A DNA stretch of 64,000 bases from Staphylococcus simulans (GTDB lineage Bacteria; Bacillota; Bacilli; Staphylococcales; Staphylococcaceae). Where the stretch lies: NCBI RefSeq assembly GCF_002994445.1, contig NZ_MRZJ01000005.1:62001-126000 (forward strand), written 5' to 3'. Shown here piece by piece: positions 36,069-45,144 of this stretch. The stretch's first letter is position 1; every line of letters starts with the position of its first letter. The notes below the pieces were generated by a model. That model was not told where the DNA came from, did not search any database, and saw only the letters and a program-made list of their open reading frames with translations. The position numbers and the translations under genes are program-made.

Positions 36069-36938
36069 TCATGAGACATAACTGTTTTTGATAGTATCTA
36101 AACGGTCGATAAAACGGTCAATATAAATTTGCGGTCCTAACATACGTGCTAACGGTGCAAGTTGATATGATGCATAAAATGCGTCGCGTTCTGTACAAGA
36201 GACATAAGCGATAACGGTATCATTGTTCGTACGTTTGATGATTTCTCTTATCGCAAACTGCTGTCTGAACATATCCCAGATTGAATTATCTACTTCGAAA
36301 ATGACTATTCCTTGCTGCTGTGTTGCGCCTATCGTATTTTCTGTGATTTTTAAATTCGAAATATTGCGCATTTTTTCGGTATAAATTTCTTTGTTGTATT
36401 CATATGTAAACCAATAATCAAAATGCATGTACATCGTCGATAAAGGTTTCACTTCAATGTTGCGATCATTTAATTTCATCCACATTGTCTTTTTAGTTAA
36501 TAGGGCTTTATGAATGTTCATCATATTGATGCCCGGCAATGCTTCTTTGCGAATTTGAAAACGATTCAGTACATCCATTAATATACGTCTGTCTTCAATA
36601 CGGTTATTGTCGATTTCTCTAGAAAATAATTTGTAAATATCCATATGCAAAATCGGTGTCAGACTGATCATTTTAATCATCAGACCCATTAATGCCAAAC
36701 TGCTTTGGCTGTAAGAACTATTAATCAACCGATAGCCGTCTATACTGCGTTTGTATACGACTTTCGTGTTTTTGTTGTTCCAATACTCACTTTCATAAAA
36801 GAAGTGATTAATCGTATTAATATCTCTTTGAATCGATTTTGCGCCGACATGACCAAAATCAGATAAATCTGTTTTACGTACTGTTTCTCCATTGACTAAA
36901 CGTATGAATAAATTTAATACTCTCGTCGCTTTGTCCAC
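36069..36938 (-). CDS. WYL-domain transcriptional regulator
   Basis: About 289 residues: an HTH domain (TRVLNLFIRLVNGETVRKTDLSDFGHVGAKSIQRDINTINHFF, residues about 5-50) and a WYL-type ligand-sensing domain with VKPLSTMYMHFDYWFTYEYNK near 155-180. WYL proteins control DNA repair or defence genes and sense nucleic acids or small ligands. GTG 36938 follows AGGAG by 11 nt; upstream ATGs lack a site. It is divergent from hypR. The target is unknown. Confidence 0.75.
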   Translation of the reverse strand: MDKATRVLNLFIRLVNGETVRKTDLSDFGHVGAKSIQRDINTINHFFYESEYWNNKNTKVVYKRSIDGYRLINSSYSQSSLALMGLMIKMISLTPILHMDIYKLFSREIDNNRIEDRRILMDVLNRFQIRKEALPGINMMNIHKALLTKKTMWMKLNDRNIEVKPLSTMYMHFDYWFTYEYNKEIYTEKMRNISNLKITENTIGATQQQGIVIFEVDNSIWDMFRQQFAIREIIKRTNNDTVIAYVSCTERDAFYASYQLAPLARMLGPQIYIDRFIDRLDTIKNSYVS

Positions 36939-37116
36939 TCTTCTATCAGCTCCTTGGACCATAATATACATGAGCATATGGACGCATATTGTCCGTTACC
37001 CTATTATCTGCCGCTTTATATCAAAAACGCTTAAAAAAGTGGACAATATTTTTCGAAAAGCTATCTTTTTAAGGAAAATGAGCAGAATATTTCCTGTTAT
37101 GCACTTTATGTGTTTA

Positions 37117-37139
37117 AATGTAATTATAAAAGTTACATT
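37117..37139 (+). promoter_or_regulatory. Inverted repeat in front of hypR, likely HypR operator
   Basis: AATGTAA and TTACATT are perfect arms 9 nt apart, ending 15 nt before the hypR start and just before AGAAGGTGAA. Confidence 0.5.
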
Positions 37140-37154
37140 AAGAAGGTGAACCAC

Positions 37155-37574
37155 GTGAACTTAGAATTTAATATTGCTGTGCATCTTCTTGCTTTCTTAA
37201 CGAAACATGCAGACGAGCGCTTTAACAGTAAAACTTTATCTGAATTGATTTGTATTAATCCAGTCCAATTACGCAGAGTAACCGGAAAACTCATCGAACA
37301 TGGGTATGTAGAAACTGTACGCGGAAAATACGGCGGCTATCAAGCCAATGAAACAACCCGCTCAGCGAATTTAGCTGACTTATTCAATCTCTTCACAGCT
37401 GATCGTTCACAAGGCCGCCTTTTCACCGGCAATACACACAGTGATTGCGAGATTTCCCGAGAAATCGCGAATACGATGGAGAAACACCGCAAACAAGAAC
37501 ATGCATTGTTGATGAACTATTACAAAACATTGACAGTAGAAGATGTTTTACATGAAACATTAGCTTCTGTTTAA
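37155..37574 (+). CDS. hypR: Rrf2-family redox regulator HypR
   Basis: 139 residues; winged helix (FNIAVHLLAFLTKHADERFNSKTLSELICINPVQLRRVTGKLIEHGYVETVRGKYGGYQ). In S. aureus HypR, hypochlorite links Cys33 and Cys99 of two subunits and derepresses merA. Here Cys33 (ELIC) and Cys98 (SDCEIS) are the only candidate pair and sit at equivalent places. The gene starts at GTG 37155 behind AGAAGGTGAA and is followed by merA 22 nt later, the same order as in S. aureus. Confidence 0.85.
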   Translation: MNLEFNIAVHLLAFLTKHADERFNSKTLSELICINPVQLRRVTGKLIEHGYVETVRGKYGGYQANETTRSANLADLFNLFTADRSQGRLFTGNTHSDCEISREIANTMEKHRKQEHALLMNYYKTLTVEDVLHETLASV

Positions 37575-37596
37575 CACAATCTTGAGGAGGATTATG

Positions 37597-38919
37597 ATGA
37601 AACAATATGATTTATTAGTCATTGGTTTTGGTAAAGCAGGTAAAACTTTAGCAAAATTTTCAGCAGGACAAGGTAAAAAAGTAGCAGTCATTGAAAAAGA
37701 CCAAAAAATGTACGGAGGCACATGCATCAACGTGGGCTGTATCCCTTCTAAAACATTAATTCATGACAGTTTAAACGGCAGTTCATTCGCAGAAGCCTTT
37801 GACAGAAAACGCGAAGTTGTCAGTGCATTAAACAATAAAAACTACCACATGCTTGCAGATGAACCTACTGTAGATGTTATTGATGCACGTGCACAATTCA
37901 AATCCAATAATGAAGTTGCTATTTTAGATGAATCTGGTCAAGAAACAGAAACAATCACTGCGACAGATATCTTAATCAATACAGGTGCAACTCCTAACAT
38001 TCCGAACATCGAAGGTATTAAAGATTCAAAACACCTTTATGATTCTGCAGGTATCATGGACTTGCCTTTCCAACCTGAAAACTTAGTCATTATCGGCGGC
38101 GGCTATATCGCACTTGAATTTGCGTCTATGTTTGCGAACTTAGGTGTTAAAGTTACAGTACTTGAACATCATTCAGATATTATGCCGAAAGAAGATTCAG
38201 AAGTGGTAGAACTTGTGAAAGAAGACTTAACTAACCTTGGCGTAGAGTTAGTATTTGACGCTGAAACAGAACGTTTCGAAGATGGTGAAAAAGGCACAAC
38301 AGTATACACTTCAAAAGGTAATTTTGATGCGGATGCAGTCTTACTTGCGACTGGACGCAAACCTAACACAGAAGATTTAGGTTTAGAAAATACTGATATC
38401 AAAGTCGGAGAACGCGGTGAAGTTGTCGTAAATACGCACCTTCAAACAGACGTACCGCATGTTTATGCTGCTGGCGACGTTGTAGGCGGTATGCAATTCA
38501 CTTATATTTCATTAGATGACTTCAGAATCGTGAAAGACCAAATCTTCGGCAACGGCGAACGCTCAACAGAAAACCGCGGAGCAGTACCTTACTCTGTATT
38601 CATTGATCCGCCGTTATCAAGAGTCGGCTTAACAACTCAACAAGCTGAAGAACAAGGCTACAATGTATACGAAACTAAAGTACCTGTTAAAACAATTCCG
38701 CGTCATAAAATCAATAACGACCCGCGCGGTCTCTTCAAAGCAGTTATCGACAAAGACACAGACCAAATTCTTGGTGTGAGCTTGTACGGCAAAGAATCAG
38801 AAGAAATTATCAATATCGTTAAACTTGCGATGGACCAAAAAGTACCTTACACAGTACTTGGCAGTAATATCTATACACACCCTACTATGGCTGAATCTTT
38901 TAACGACCTATTCAAATAA
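37597..38919 (+). CDS. merA: Flavin disulfide reductase MerA (HypR-controlled)
   Basis: FAD- and NAD(P)H-dependent pyridine nucleotide-disulfide oxidoreductase of 440 residues, linked to detoxification of hypochlorite and allicin stress rather than to mercury. Rossmann motif LVIGFGKAGKTLA near residue 7, redox Cys pair in GGTCINVGCIPSK (Cys43 and Cys48), second nucleotide site VIIGGGYIALEFASMFANLG near 168 and the FAD motif VYAAGDV near 290; the C-terminal dimer domain ends HPTMAESFNDLF. There is no N-terminal heavy-metal domain, nor a C-terminal Cys pair, so it is not a mercuric reductase. Start ATG 37597 is 6 nt after GAGGAGG. Confidence 0.88.
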   Translation: MKQYDLLVIGFGKAGKTLAKFSAGQGKKVAVIEKDQKMYGGTCINVGCIPSKTLIHDSLNGSSFAEAFDRKREVVSALNNKNYHMLADEPTVDVIDARAQFKSNNEVAILDESGQETETITATDILINTGATPNIPNIEGIKDSKHLYDSAGIMDLPFQPENLVIIGGGYIALEFASMFANLGVKVTVLEHHSDIMPKEDSEVVELVKEDLTNLGVELVFDAETERFEDGEKGTTVYTSKGNFDADAVLLATGRKPNTEDLGLENTDIKVGERGEVVVNTHLQTDVPHVYAAGDVVGGMQFTYISLDDFRIVKDQIFGNGERSTENRGAVPYSVFIDPPLSRVGLTTQQAEEQGYNVYETKVPVKTIPRHKINNDPRGLFKAVIDKDTDQILGVSLYGKESEEIINIVKLAMDQKVPYTVLGSNIYTHPTMAESFNDLFK

Positions 38920-38952
38920 GCAGTTAATCTAACCTAATCATTTGAGAACACA

Positions 38953-38997
38953 AAAACACGTGATGGATTTCTATTTTGCAAATCCATCACGTGTTTT
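38953..38997. terminator. Bidirectional terminator between merA and nanT
   Basis: A perfect 18-bp stem AAAACACGTGATGGATTT around CTATTTTGC. Confidence 0.9.
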
Positions 38998-39016
38998 ATT
39001 ATGTTTTATTATTCAA

Positions 39017-40579
39017 TTATGAAGGTTCAACAGTCGCTTTTGATTCTGCTTTAGATTTCGCCACCTTAGAAATGTACGTAGATGGTTTATCTTTATCATA
39101 GATTGTTAAACCAGTAATATCTTTAGTATATTTCTCTGGTACAAAGAGACTTACAATGTATCCGAATAAGAATGCGATGAAGAATGAAATTGTAGATATA
39201 TAGAATGGTGAGCTTGCACCGCCGAAACCTCTTAGTAAGTAAGCAACAATAACACCTGTGAATAATCCGACAAGTACGCCGAATGTATTAGCACGTTTTG
39301 TGAAAATACCTACCGCAAAGATACCTGCGAGCGGTACACCGAATAGTCCTGTCACAAGTAAGAATAAATCCCACAAGTTGTTAGATTTAGAGGCGATTAA
39401 ATACATCGCAATGCCATAACTTAACAAACCAGCAATCAGTATTGTTAAACGTGCGAAACGTACTTCGCCTTTGTCTGAACCTCTGCTGAAGAAACGTCTT
39501 TTGATATCTTCAGAAATACACGCTGAAATAGAGTTCAAACTTGATGAAATTGTGGATTGTGCAGCCGCAAAGATTGCCGCGATCAATAAGCCTGCCACAA
39601 ATGGCGGCATTTGCGTAATGATGAAATACGGTACAACAGAAGATGTATTAAAGTCTTTCGGCAACGCTGCTTCATGACTATAGAATGAATACATCATTGT
39701 TCCCATCCCGTAGAAAATCGGCGCTGAAATCAATGCCAATAAACCATTAACCCATAATGATTTCTTCGTCTCAGACATTGTGTCAGAAGCCTGATAACGT
39801 TGTACCACATCTTGACTGGCTGTATATTGATGCAAGTTATTAAAAATGTTCCCTAAGAAGATAATCGGCAAGGCCGCTGCAGCCGAATTAAACTTCCAGT
39901 TATCCGCACTTAATAACTTCTTATCTGCTAAAGCATCTGTCATAATTGTGCCGAAGCCGTCTTTTAGGTTTAATGCACCAATGACAATAATCATCAATGC
40001 ACCGCCTAATAAGATAACACCTTGAATAAAGTCACTCCATACCACACCTTCAAAACCGCCAAGGAAGGTATAAAGGATACATAAAATCCCTACTAAGCTT
40101 GCGACTAAATACGGATTAATATCCGTTACTGCCGTAATTGCCAATGTCGGTAAATAAATCACAATTGCAATACGTCCCAAATGGAAAATCACAAATAACA
40201 ATGATCCGATAACACGTACACTTGGTCCAAAACGTGCCTCTAAGTACTCATACGCAGATGTAACACGCAGTTTCTTAAAGAATGGTACGTAAAAGATAAT
40301 CAATAATGGAATAATTGCGACAATCGCAATGTTCCCTGCGATATAAGACCAATCTGTTAAGAATGCTTTCTCTGGTGTCGACATAAACGTAATCGCACTT
40401 AACGTCGTCGCGTAGATAGAAAAACCAATTGCCCATGAAGGCAAGCGTCCGCTGGCTGTAAAGAAGCTGTCCTTACTTTGACCAGCACGTTTTGTAAAGT
40501 ATGCACCAATCAGCAACATGACAACCAGATAGCCAATAAGTGCTACCCAGTTCCATGTCCCAAATCCCACTTGTTGCAT
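39017..40579 (-). CDS. nanT: Sodium:solute symporter, sialic acid transporter NanT
   Basis: A 520-residue membrane transporter of the SSS family with 13 or more helices (FGTWNWVALIGYLVVMLLIGAYFTKRAGQSKDSFFTASGRLPSW at the N-terminus; YLEARFG near 95; the sodium-site helix and the KSNNLWDLFLLVTGLFGVPL region near 400). Its location, 32 nt behind nanA, gives N-acetylneuraminate as the substrate, as in S. aureus. Start ATG 40579 follows AAGGGGTG by 6 nt. Second gene of the nanAT unit. Confidence 0.85.
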   Translation of the reverse strand: MQQVGFGTWNWVALIGYLVVMLLIGAYFTKRAGQSKDSFFTASGRLPSWAIGFSIYATTLSAITFMSTPEKAFLTDWSYIAGNIAIVAIIPLLIIFYVPFFKKLRVTSAYEYLEARFGPSVRVIGSLLFVIFHLGRIAIVIYLPTLAITAVTDINPYLVASLVGILCILYTFLGGFEGVVWSDFIQGVILLGGALMIIVIGALNLKDGFGTIMTDALADKKLLSADNWKFNSAAAALPIIFLGNIFNNLHQYTASQDVVQRYQASDTMSETKKSLWVNGLLALISAPIFYGMGTMMYSFYSHEAALPKDFNTSSVVPYFIITQMPPFVAGLLIAAIFAAAQSTISSSLNSISACISEDIKRRFFSRGSDKGEVRFARLTILIAGLLSYGIAMYLIASKSNNLWDLFLLVTGLFGVPLAGIFAVGIFTKRANTFGVLVGLFTGVIVAYLLRGFGGASSPFYISTISFFIAFLFGYIVSLFVPEKYTKDITGLTIYDKDKPSTYISKVAKSKAESKATVEPS

Positions 40580-40611
40580 AAACAACACCCCTTAATGTTT
40601 TCTAATCTGTT

Positions 40612-41493
40612 TTATAAGTTGTATTTATCAATAAGTTGATTTAATGCTTCGCGGTTTTCTTCGTTGAATGGCGCAAATGGACGTTTTGGTACACCACCGT
40701 CAATACCGCGTGATTTTAAGATTTCTTTTAATGTTGGATAGATACCCATGCCTAACACTGTTTCGATAATGTCGTTTGTATCATGTTGAATTTGGTAAGC
40801 TTCTTCAATTTTGCCTTCTTTCGCTAAGTCGAAGATTTGGCGTGCACGACGGCCGTTCACATTGTAAGTTGAACCGATTGCACCATCGACACCTGAAATG
40901 GCAGCTTGTACCAGCATTTCATCAAATCCAGATAAAATCAGTTTGTCTGGGAATGCTTTTCTGACACGTTCTAATAAGAAGAAGTCCGGTGCAGTGTATT
41001 TCACACCTACTACTTTTTCATGATTGAACAGTTCACCGAATTGCTCGATGCTGATATCTACACCTGTTAAGCCAGGAATCGCATAAATAATTAAGTTGTT
41101 TTGTGTCGCTTCAATTAAATCGAAGTAATATTGTTTAATCTCTTCGAAAGAGAATGGATAATAGAAAGGCGTAACCGCTGAAATGGCATCATAACCAAGT
41201 TCAGTTGCGTATTTGCCTAACTCAATTGCTTCGTTTAAATCTAACGAACCTACTTGCGCAATTAATTTCACATCATTACCTACAGCTTCTTGTGCAAGTT
41301 TGAAAATTTGTTTTTTCTGTTCTGTGTTAATTAGGAAGTTTTCGCCAGAACTGCCGTTGACATATAAACCATCTAAGTTCTCTGTTTCAATTGCGTTTTT
41401 CGCAATTTTTTTCAGACCTTCTTCTTTGACTTGTCCTTGCTCGTCAAACGGTACGAGTAACGCTGCATATAATCCTTTTAAATGATCTTCCAT
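40612..41493 (-). CDS. nanA: N-acetylneuraminate lyase
   Basis: Splits N-acetylneuraminate to N-acetylmannosamine and pyruvate. 293-residue TIM barrel. [12 protein letters not shown] near 38-49 is the carboxylate-binding motif; [10 protein letters not shown] near 135 holds the tyrosine that takes part in catalysis, and [11 protein letters not shown] near 160 the Schiff-base lysine (the Lys of GVKYT). Start ATG after GGAGGAG at 6 nt. The gene is divergent from nanK with cre and NanR-type sites in between. Confidence 0.93.
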   Translation of the reverse strand: MEDHLKGLYAALLVPFDEQGQVKEEGLKKIAKNAIETENLDGLYVNGSSGENFLINTEQKKQIFKLAQEAVGNDVKLIAQVGSLDLNEAIELGKYATELGYDAISAVTPFYYPFSFEEIKQYYFDLIEATQNNLIIYAIPGLTGVDISIEQFGELFNHEKVVGVKYTAPDFFLLERVRKAFPDKLILSGFDEMLVQAAISGVDGAIGSTYNVNGRRARQIFDLAKEGKIEEAYQIQHDTNDIIETVLGMGIYPTLKEILKSRGIDGGVPKRPFAPFNEENREALNQLIDKYNL

Positions 41494-41588
41494 GTTTAAC
41501 TCCTCCAAATTAAGTATTTATAGCAATCAGCTATTTATTTAAACTCCAACAAATTCCCCTTTGTTTATAATACATTTACAAAACCAAT

Positions 41589-41602
41589 TGTAAACGCTAT
41601 CA
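41589..41602 (-). promoter_or_regulatory. cre site upstream of nanA
   Basis: TGTAAACGCTATCA is a full match to TGNAANCGNTNNCA, in the nanA-nanK intergenic region about 96 nt upstream of the nanA start. Confidence 0.65.
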
Positions 41603-41654
41603 TTTTGCTATACAACTCATTTTGAAATGTTTTAACAAAATATCCTTAAACTAA

Positions 41655-41669
41655 TGAAAATAATTTTCA
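41655..41669. promoter_or_regulatory. Probable NanR operator, nanA-nanK region
   Basis: TGAAAATAATTTTCA is a perfect 15-bp inverted repeat (TGAAAA-N3-TTTTCA). The same spacing and arms recur at 43556-43570 between nanR and nanE. Confidence 0.6.
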
Positions 41670-41685
41670 AAATAGAGCCTACACT

Positions 41686-41714
41686 TTCACCCCTGAGAGG
41701 TCTCTCTATATAAT
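41686..41714 (+). promoter_or_regulatory. nanK promoter
   Basis: TTCACC, 17 nt, TATAAT. An imperfect repeat GAGAG-GT-CTCTC fills the spacer region. Confidence 0.6.
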
Positions 41715-41741
41715 GAAAGTGAATCAGAGGAGGAATGATCC

Positions 41742-42608
41742 ATGTATAAGATTGCTGTAGATATCGGCGGCACTAATATAAAAACAGCTGTGATTAATAA
41801 GCAACTAGAAATAACAGATTATAAAAAGATTGATACACCGGATAATCAAAGTGTATTCATTATTGATGAAGTCTATCGCCTCATTGCACAGTTGAAAGAA
41901 AAGCATCAACTCAGTGATCCGCCTATCGGCATATCAAGTGCTGGTGTGGTAGATAGTGATTTAGGAGAGATTGTCTATACTGGTCCGACTATCCAAAATT
42001 TTGATGGTACAAACTTTAAAAAAGCTTTAGCAGACTTATCATCTGACATTACCGTACATAACGATGTAGATGCGGCGTTATTAGGTGAATTATCTTTCCA
42101 TGATTACCAAGAAGATACGATTTTCTGCCTGACTCTAGGAACAGGCATCGGAGGTGCATTTTATCATGCACAATTAGGAGTGTATGGCGGTGAACGTCAT
42201 CGTGCCAATGAAATCGGATATCTGCTTTATAGAGCATCTGATAATAAAACTTTTGAACAACGTGCTTCAACGTCCGCTTTAAAACAGTTGATGGCTGCAC
42301 ATGGATTTGAACATGGTACAGATGTACCAAAATTATTTGATGCGGCTAAAGCTGGTGATTCAAAAGCAGAAGCCATTATAGAAGAATGGTCTGAATATGT
42401 CGCAGAAGGTATTGCACAACTTCAAATCATTTATGATCCGGGCTTAATTTTAATCGGCGGCGGCATCTCTTCTCAAGGTGAAAATTTAATCCGCTATATC
42501 GAACCTAAACTCAATCAATTCTTACCACCGAATTATGGCCATGCACGCCTTCAAACAACTCAAACTAAGAATAACGCAGCGCTATTCGGGGCGATATCTA
42601 AAGGATAA
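41742..42608 (+). CDS. nanK: N-acetylmannosamine kinase (ROK family)
   Basis: Phosphorylates N-acetylmannosamine with ATP. 288 residues; ATP loop VDIGGTNIKTAV at residues 5-16, GISSAGVVD near 64, the catalytic Asp in VHNDVDAAL near 103, the LTLGTGIGGAFY phosphate motif near 127 and LIGGGISSQG near 235. The zinc finger CxCGxxGC of most ROK kinases is absent (its place reads HRANEIGYLLYR), as in staphylococcal NanK. GGAGGAATG precedes the ATG. Confidence 0.88.
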   Translation: MYKIAVDIGGTNIKTAVINKQLEITDYKKIDTPDNQSVFIIDEVYRLIAQLKEKHQLSDPPIGISSAGVVDSDLGEIVYTGPTIQNFDGTNFKKALADLSSDITVHNDVDAALLGELSFHDYQEDTIFCLTLGTGIGGAFYHAQLGVYGGERHRANEIGYLLYRASDNKTFEQRASTSALKQLMAAHGFEHGTDVPKLFDAAKAGDSKAEAIIEEWSEYVAEGIAQLQIIYDPGLILIGGGISSQGENLIRYIEPKLNQFLPPNYGHARLQTTQTKNNAALFGAISKG

Positions 42609-42613
42609 AATAT

Positions 42614-42667
42614 AACCGCATGTTGTGACACCGATTGTCTGTAATCGTTGTGAACATGCGGTTTATT
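42614..42667 (+). terminator. Terminator after nanK
   Basis: AACCGCATGTT pairs with AACATGCGGTT, with a second CGATT/AATCG stem inside; TTATT follows. Confidence 0.75.
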
Positions 42668-42675
42668 AGTGGTAC

Positions 42676-42697
42676 GGTTGTCTGAATTCAGACAACC
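42676..42697. repeat. Perfect 22-bp palindrome between nanK and nanR
   Basis: The half-site GGTTGTCTGAA is followed directly by its exact complement TTCAGACAACC. The core GTTGTCTGAA resembles the dispersed repeat (GTTTGTCTGAAG). It ends 7 nt from the nanR stop codon, with no U run. Confidence 0.65.
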
Positions 42698-42704
42698 CTC
42701 AGTC

Positions 42705-43511
42705 TTACCTGTCATCTTTTCCAAGTACTGTATTACGTGTACGCTGATAAAGCTTATTCATATAATCGTCGTTTAATAATAAGTAGCAAATGATATCCAT
42801 TAAGAAGGTTGTCGCAGTTTGTGTGTTAATGAAACGGGCATCATTAATATTGGATTTAGCGGAAGTAATCAATACTAAATCCGCATGCTTTGTAATTACG
42901 CTGCCTTTATAGTTAGTAATCACTGCGACAAAGGCACCTTGTTTATGGGCTATTTCAGCCGCATCCGCAAGCTCTTGTGTTTCTCCGCTGTTTGAGATAG
43001 CCACAAACATATCTTGGGAAGATAACAATGACGCTGAAATTTTCATTTGATGTGCATCTGTTGAAACGTTGCCTCTGATGCCCATACGCATCGTTCTATA
43101 ATAGAATTCGCTGGCAGTTAATCCTGAACTGCCTAACCCTGCATAGCTCACTTGTCTGCTTGTTTTCAGATAATGTGCAAAGCGCTTAATCTTTTCTTCA
43201 GAAATGAACTCTCCAGTTTGCTGGATGATACTTTGATGGTAACGATGGATGAGTTGGACAATCGGTGCGTTTTCGACTACTTTTTCAGATTTCTCATGCT
43301 GCAAGCTGAATTTCATATCTTGAAAGTTGCTATACTCTAACTTGTTGCTGAAACGCGTGATGGTCGCTGGAGAAGTGCCGATGGCATGTGCTAGCGAGTT
43401 GATGGTAGAGAAGCGATCGTCTAATTCATTCGTACGTATAAATTCTATGATTTTCTTATCCATTTTAGTTAATAGATGGCGGCTGCGTTGAACACGATTT
43501 TCAAACTTCAT
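42705..43511 (-). CDS. nanR: RpiR-family regulator NanR
   Basis: 268 residues: an N-terminal HTH_6 domain (residues about 1-75, with FSTINSLAHAIGTSPATITRFSNKLEYSNFQDMKFSL) and a SIS sugar-phosphate-binding domain (about 120-250, VSYAGLGSSGLTASEFYYRTMRMG, ISNSGETQELADAAEIAHKQGAFVAVITNYKGS). In S. aureus NanR represses the nan genes and is released by N-acetylmannosamine-6-phosphate. Divergent from nanE; a 15-bp palindrome also found ahead of nanA lies 45 nt upstream of its start. Confidence 0.9.
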   Translation of the reverse strand: MKFENRVQRSRHLLTKMDKKIIEFIRTNELDDRFSTINSLAHAIGTSPATITRFSNKLEYSNFQDMKFSLQHEKSEKVVENAPIVQLIHRYHQSIIQQTGEFISEEKIKRFAHYLKTSRQVSYAGLGSSGLTASEFYYRTMRMGIRGNVSTDAHQMKISASLLSSQDMFVAISNSGETQELADAAEIAHKQGAFVAVITNYKGSVITKHADLVLITSAKSNINDARFINTQTATTFLMDIICYLLLNDDYMNKLYQRTRNTVLGKDDR

Positions 43512-43555
43512 ACGGTTTCACTCCCATTTCATACAGTAGTTGCCTATAGTATACA

Positions 43556-43570
43556 TGAAAAACTTTTTCA
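43556..43570. promoter_or_regulatory. Probable NanR operator, nanR-nanE region
   Basis: TGAAAAACTTTTTCA repeats the TGAAAA-N3-TTTTCA pattern found between nanA and nanK. Confidence 0.6.
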
Positions 43571-43677
43571 ATTGGTAGTAAAGAATTGAATAAAATTTTC
43601 TTAGTGTTATGATATGAGTAAATCAAACGACCCTTAGTTAATACTTTTACAAATACAAATTTTTGGAGTGTGTTGTC

Positions 43678-44346
43678 ATGTTACCTCATGGATTAATCGT
43701 TTCATGCCAAGCTTTGCCTGATGAGCCCTTACATTCATCATTTATTATGTCTAAAATGGCATTAGCTGCTTATCAAGGCGGAGCTGTCGGCATTCGCGCA
43801 AATACAAAAGAAGATATCATTGCGATTAAAGAAGAAGTCCCATTACCTGTTATCGGAATCGTTAAAAGGGATTATCCAGATTCTAAAGTATTTATTACTG
43901 CGACTTCTAAAGAAGTCGATGAACTGATTGAAAGTAAATGCGAAGTCATCGCATTAGATGCGACAAAACAAGAACGTCCTAAAGAATCATTAGAAGCACT
44001 TGTCTCATACATTCGAGATAACGCACCTGGTGTTGAAATTATGGCTGATATCTCTACAGTCGAAGAAGCTGTGCACGCTGATCAACTCGGATTTGATTAC
44101 GTGGGTACAACATTACGCGGCTATACAGACTATACAAAAGGTCATATTTTATATGAGAATAACTTCGCATTTTTAAAAGAAGTGTTAGATAATGTTAAAG
44201 CAAAGGTTATCGCTGAAGGCAATGTCATTACACCAGAAATGTATCAAGCTGTCAGCAGCTTAGGTGTACATTGCACAGTGGTCGGCGGTGCGATTACACG
44301 TCCTAAACAGATTACAGAACGCTTTGTGAATGCCGCAAAAGAATAA
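43678..44346 (+). CDS. nanE: N-acylmannosamine-6-phosphate 2-epimerase
   Basis: Converts N-acetylmannosamine-6-phosphate to N-acetylglucosamine-6-phosphate. 222-residue TIM barrel; [17 protein letters not shown] at the N-terminus, [13 protein letters not shown] near 31, [11 protein letters not shown] with the catalytic Lys near 60, IALDAT near 92, MADIST near 124 and VVGGAITRP near 205. The start is the ATG 8 nt after TTGGAGTG. The next gene is nagB 22 nt on. Confidence 0.93.
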   Translation: MLPHGLIVSCQALPDEPLHSSFIMSKMALAAYQGGAVGIRANTKEDIIAIKEEVPLPVIGIVKRDYPDSKVFITATSKEVDELIESKCEVIALDATKQERPKESLEALVSYIRDNAPGVEIMADISTVEEAVHADQLGFDYVGTTLRGYTDYTKGHILYENNFAFLKEVLDNVKAKVIAEGNVITPEMYQAVSSLGVHCTVVGGAITRPKQITERFVNAAKE

Positions 44347-44368
44347 TCAACTACTCGGAGGATTGGAA

Positions 44369-45100
44369 ATGCAACTTTACAACTTAAGAAACAAACAACT
44401 TGCCAGTCAATACGTCGCAACTGAATTCTTGAAACAAATCAAACATCATCCAGATGCTGTGTTAGGTTTAGCTACAGGTTCAACAATGACCGAATTGTAT
44501 ACACAGCTTTCTGATTTACTAGATGCTAATACCATTGATGTGAGCGGTGTCAGAACCTTTAACTTAGATGAATATGTCGGTGCTAAACCTACAGATTTGC
44601 ACAGCTACCATGCTTATATGCATCAACGCTTTTTCGGCCAAAACGAACAGTGGAATCCTGAAAATATTTATATTCCTAACGGCAGCGCAGCTGACTTAGC
44701 ACAAGAGGCTGAAGATTATGAAGCAGCACTTAAAGCTGTCGGTCAACCTGATATTCAAATATTAGGTATCGGCGAAAATGGACATATCGGTTTTAATGAA
44801 CCCGGCACACCATTTGATAGTGTAACAAGGGTCGTAGACTTAACACCTTCTACATTACATGCGAACAGTGTGCATTTCGCACATTTAGATGATGTGCCTA
44901 AACAAGCACTCTCTATGGGTCTTGCATCTATTATGCGTGCCAAACGCATAATCTTATTAGCTTTCGGAGATAAGAAAATTGATGCAATCCAAAAACTAAT
45001 ACATGGTGAAACTACAGAGGCCCTGCCTGCTTCTATCTTGCATAATCATCCGAATGTTGAAATCATTGTAGATGATGTGATTTATCAAGCGATTAAATAA
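44369..45100 (+). CDS. nagB: Glucosamine-6-phosphate deaminase
   Basis: Converts glucosamine-6-phosphate to fructose-6-phosphate and ammonia, joining sialic acid carbon to glycolysis. 243 residues; LGLATGSTMTELYTQL near residue 32, TFNLDEYVG near 63 with the catalytic Asp, the GIGENGHIGFNEPGTPFDS stretch near 126 with the general base His, and LAFGDKK near 193. CGGAGG lies 7 nt before ATG 44369. nagA (deacetylase), which the full route needs, is not in the window. Confidence 0.93.
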   Translation: MQLYNLRNKQLASQYVATEFLKQIKHHPDAVLGLATGSTMTELYTQLSDLLDANTIDVSGVRTFNLDEYVGAKPTDLHSYHAYMHQRFFGQNEQWNPENIYIPNGSAADLAQEAEDYEAALKAVGQPDIQILGIGENGHIGFNEPGTPFDSVTRVVDLTPSTLHANSVHFAHLDDVPKQALSMGLASIMRAKRIILLAFGDKKIDAIQKLIHGETTEALPASILHNHPNVEIIVDDVIYQAIK

Positions 45101-45101
45101 C

Positions 45102-45144
45102 AAAAATTCATCCTGTCTCATTGAACGAGTCAGGATGAATTTTT
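45102..45144. terminator. Bidirectional terminator between nagB and the permease gene
   Basis: A perfect 14-bp stem AAAAATTCATCCTG and its complement, followed by TTs on the plus strand. Confidence 0.88.

Noticed and set aside
37597..38919. Mercuric reductase and a mercury-resistance operon
   Set aside because: No merR, merT or merP genes, no heavy-metal domain, no C-terminal Cys pair; the hypR neighbour explains the name MerA.
42676..42697. The 22-bp palindrome as a transcription terminator
   Set aside because: No T run on either side, and nanK already has a terminator; kept only as a repeat.
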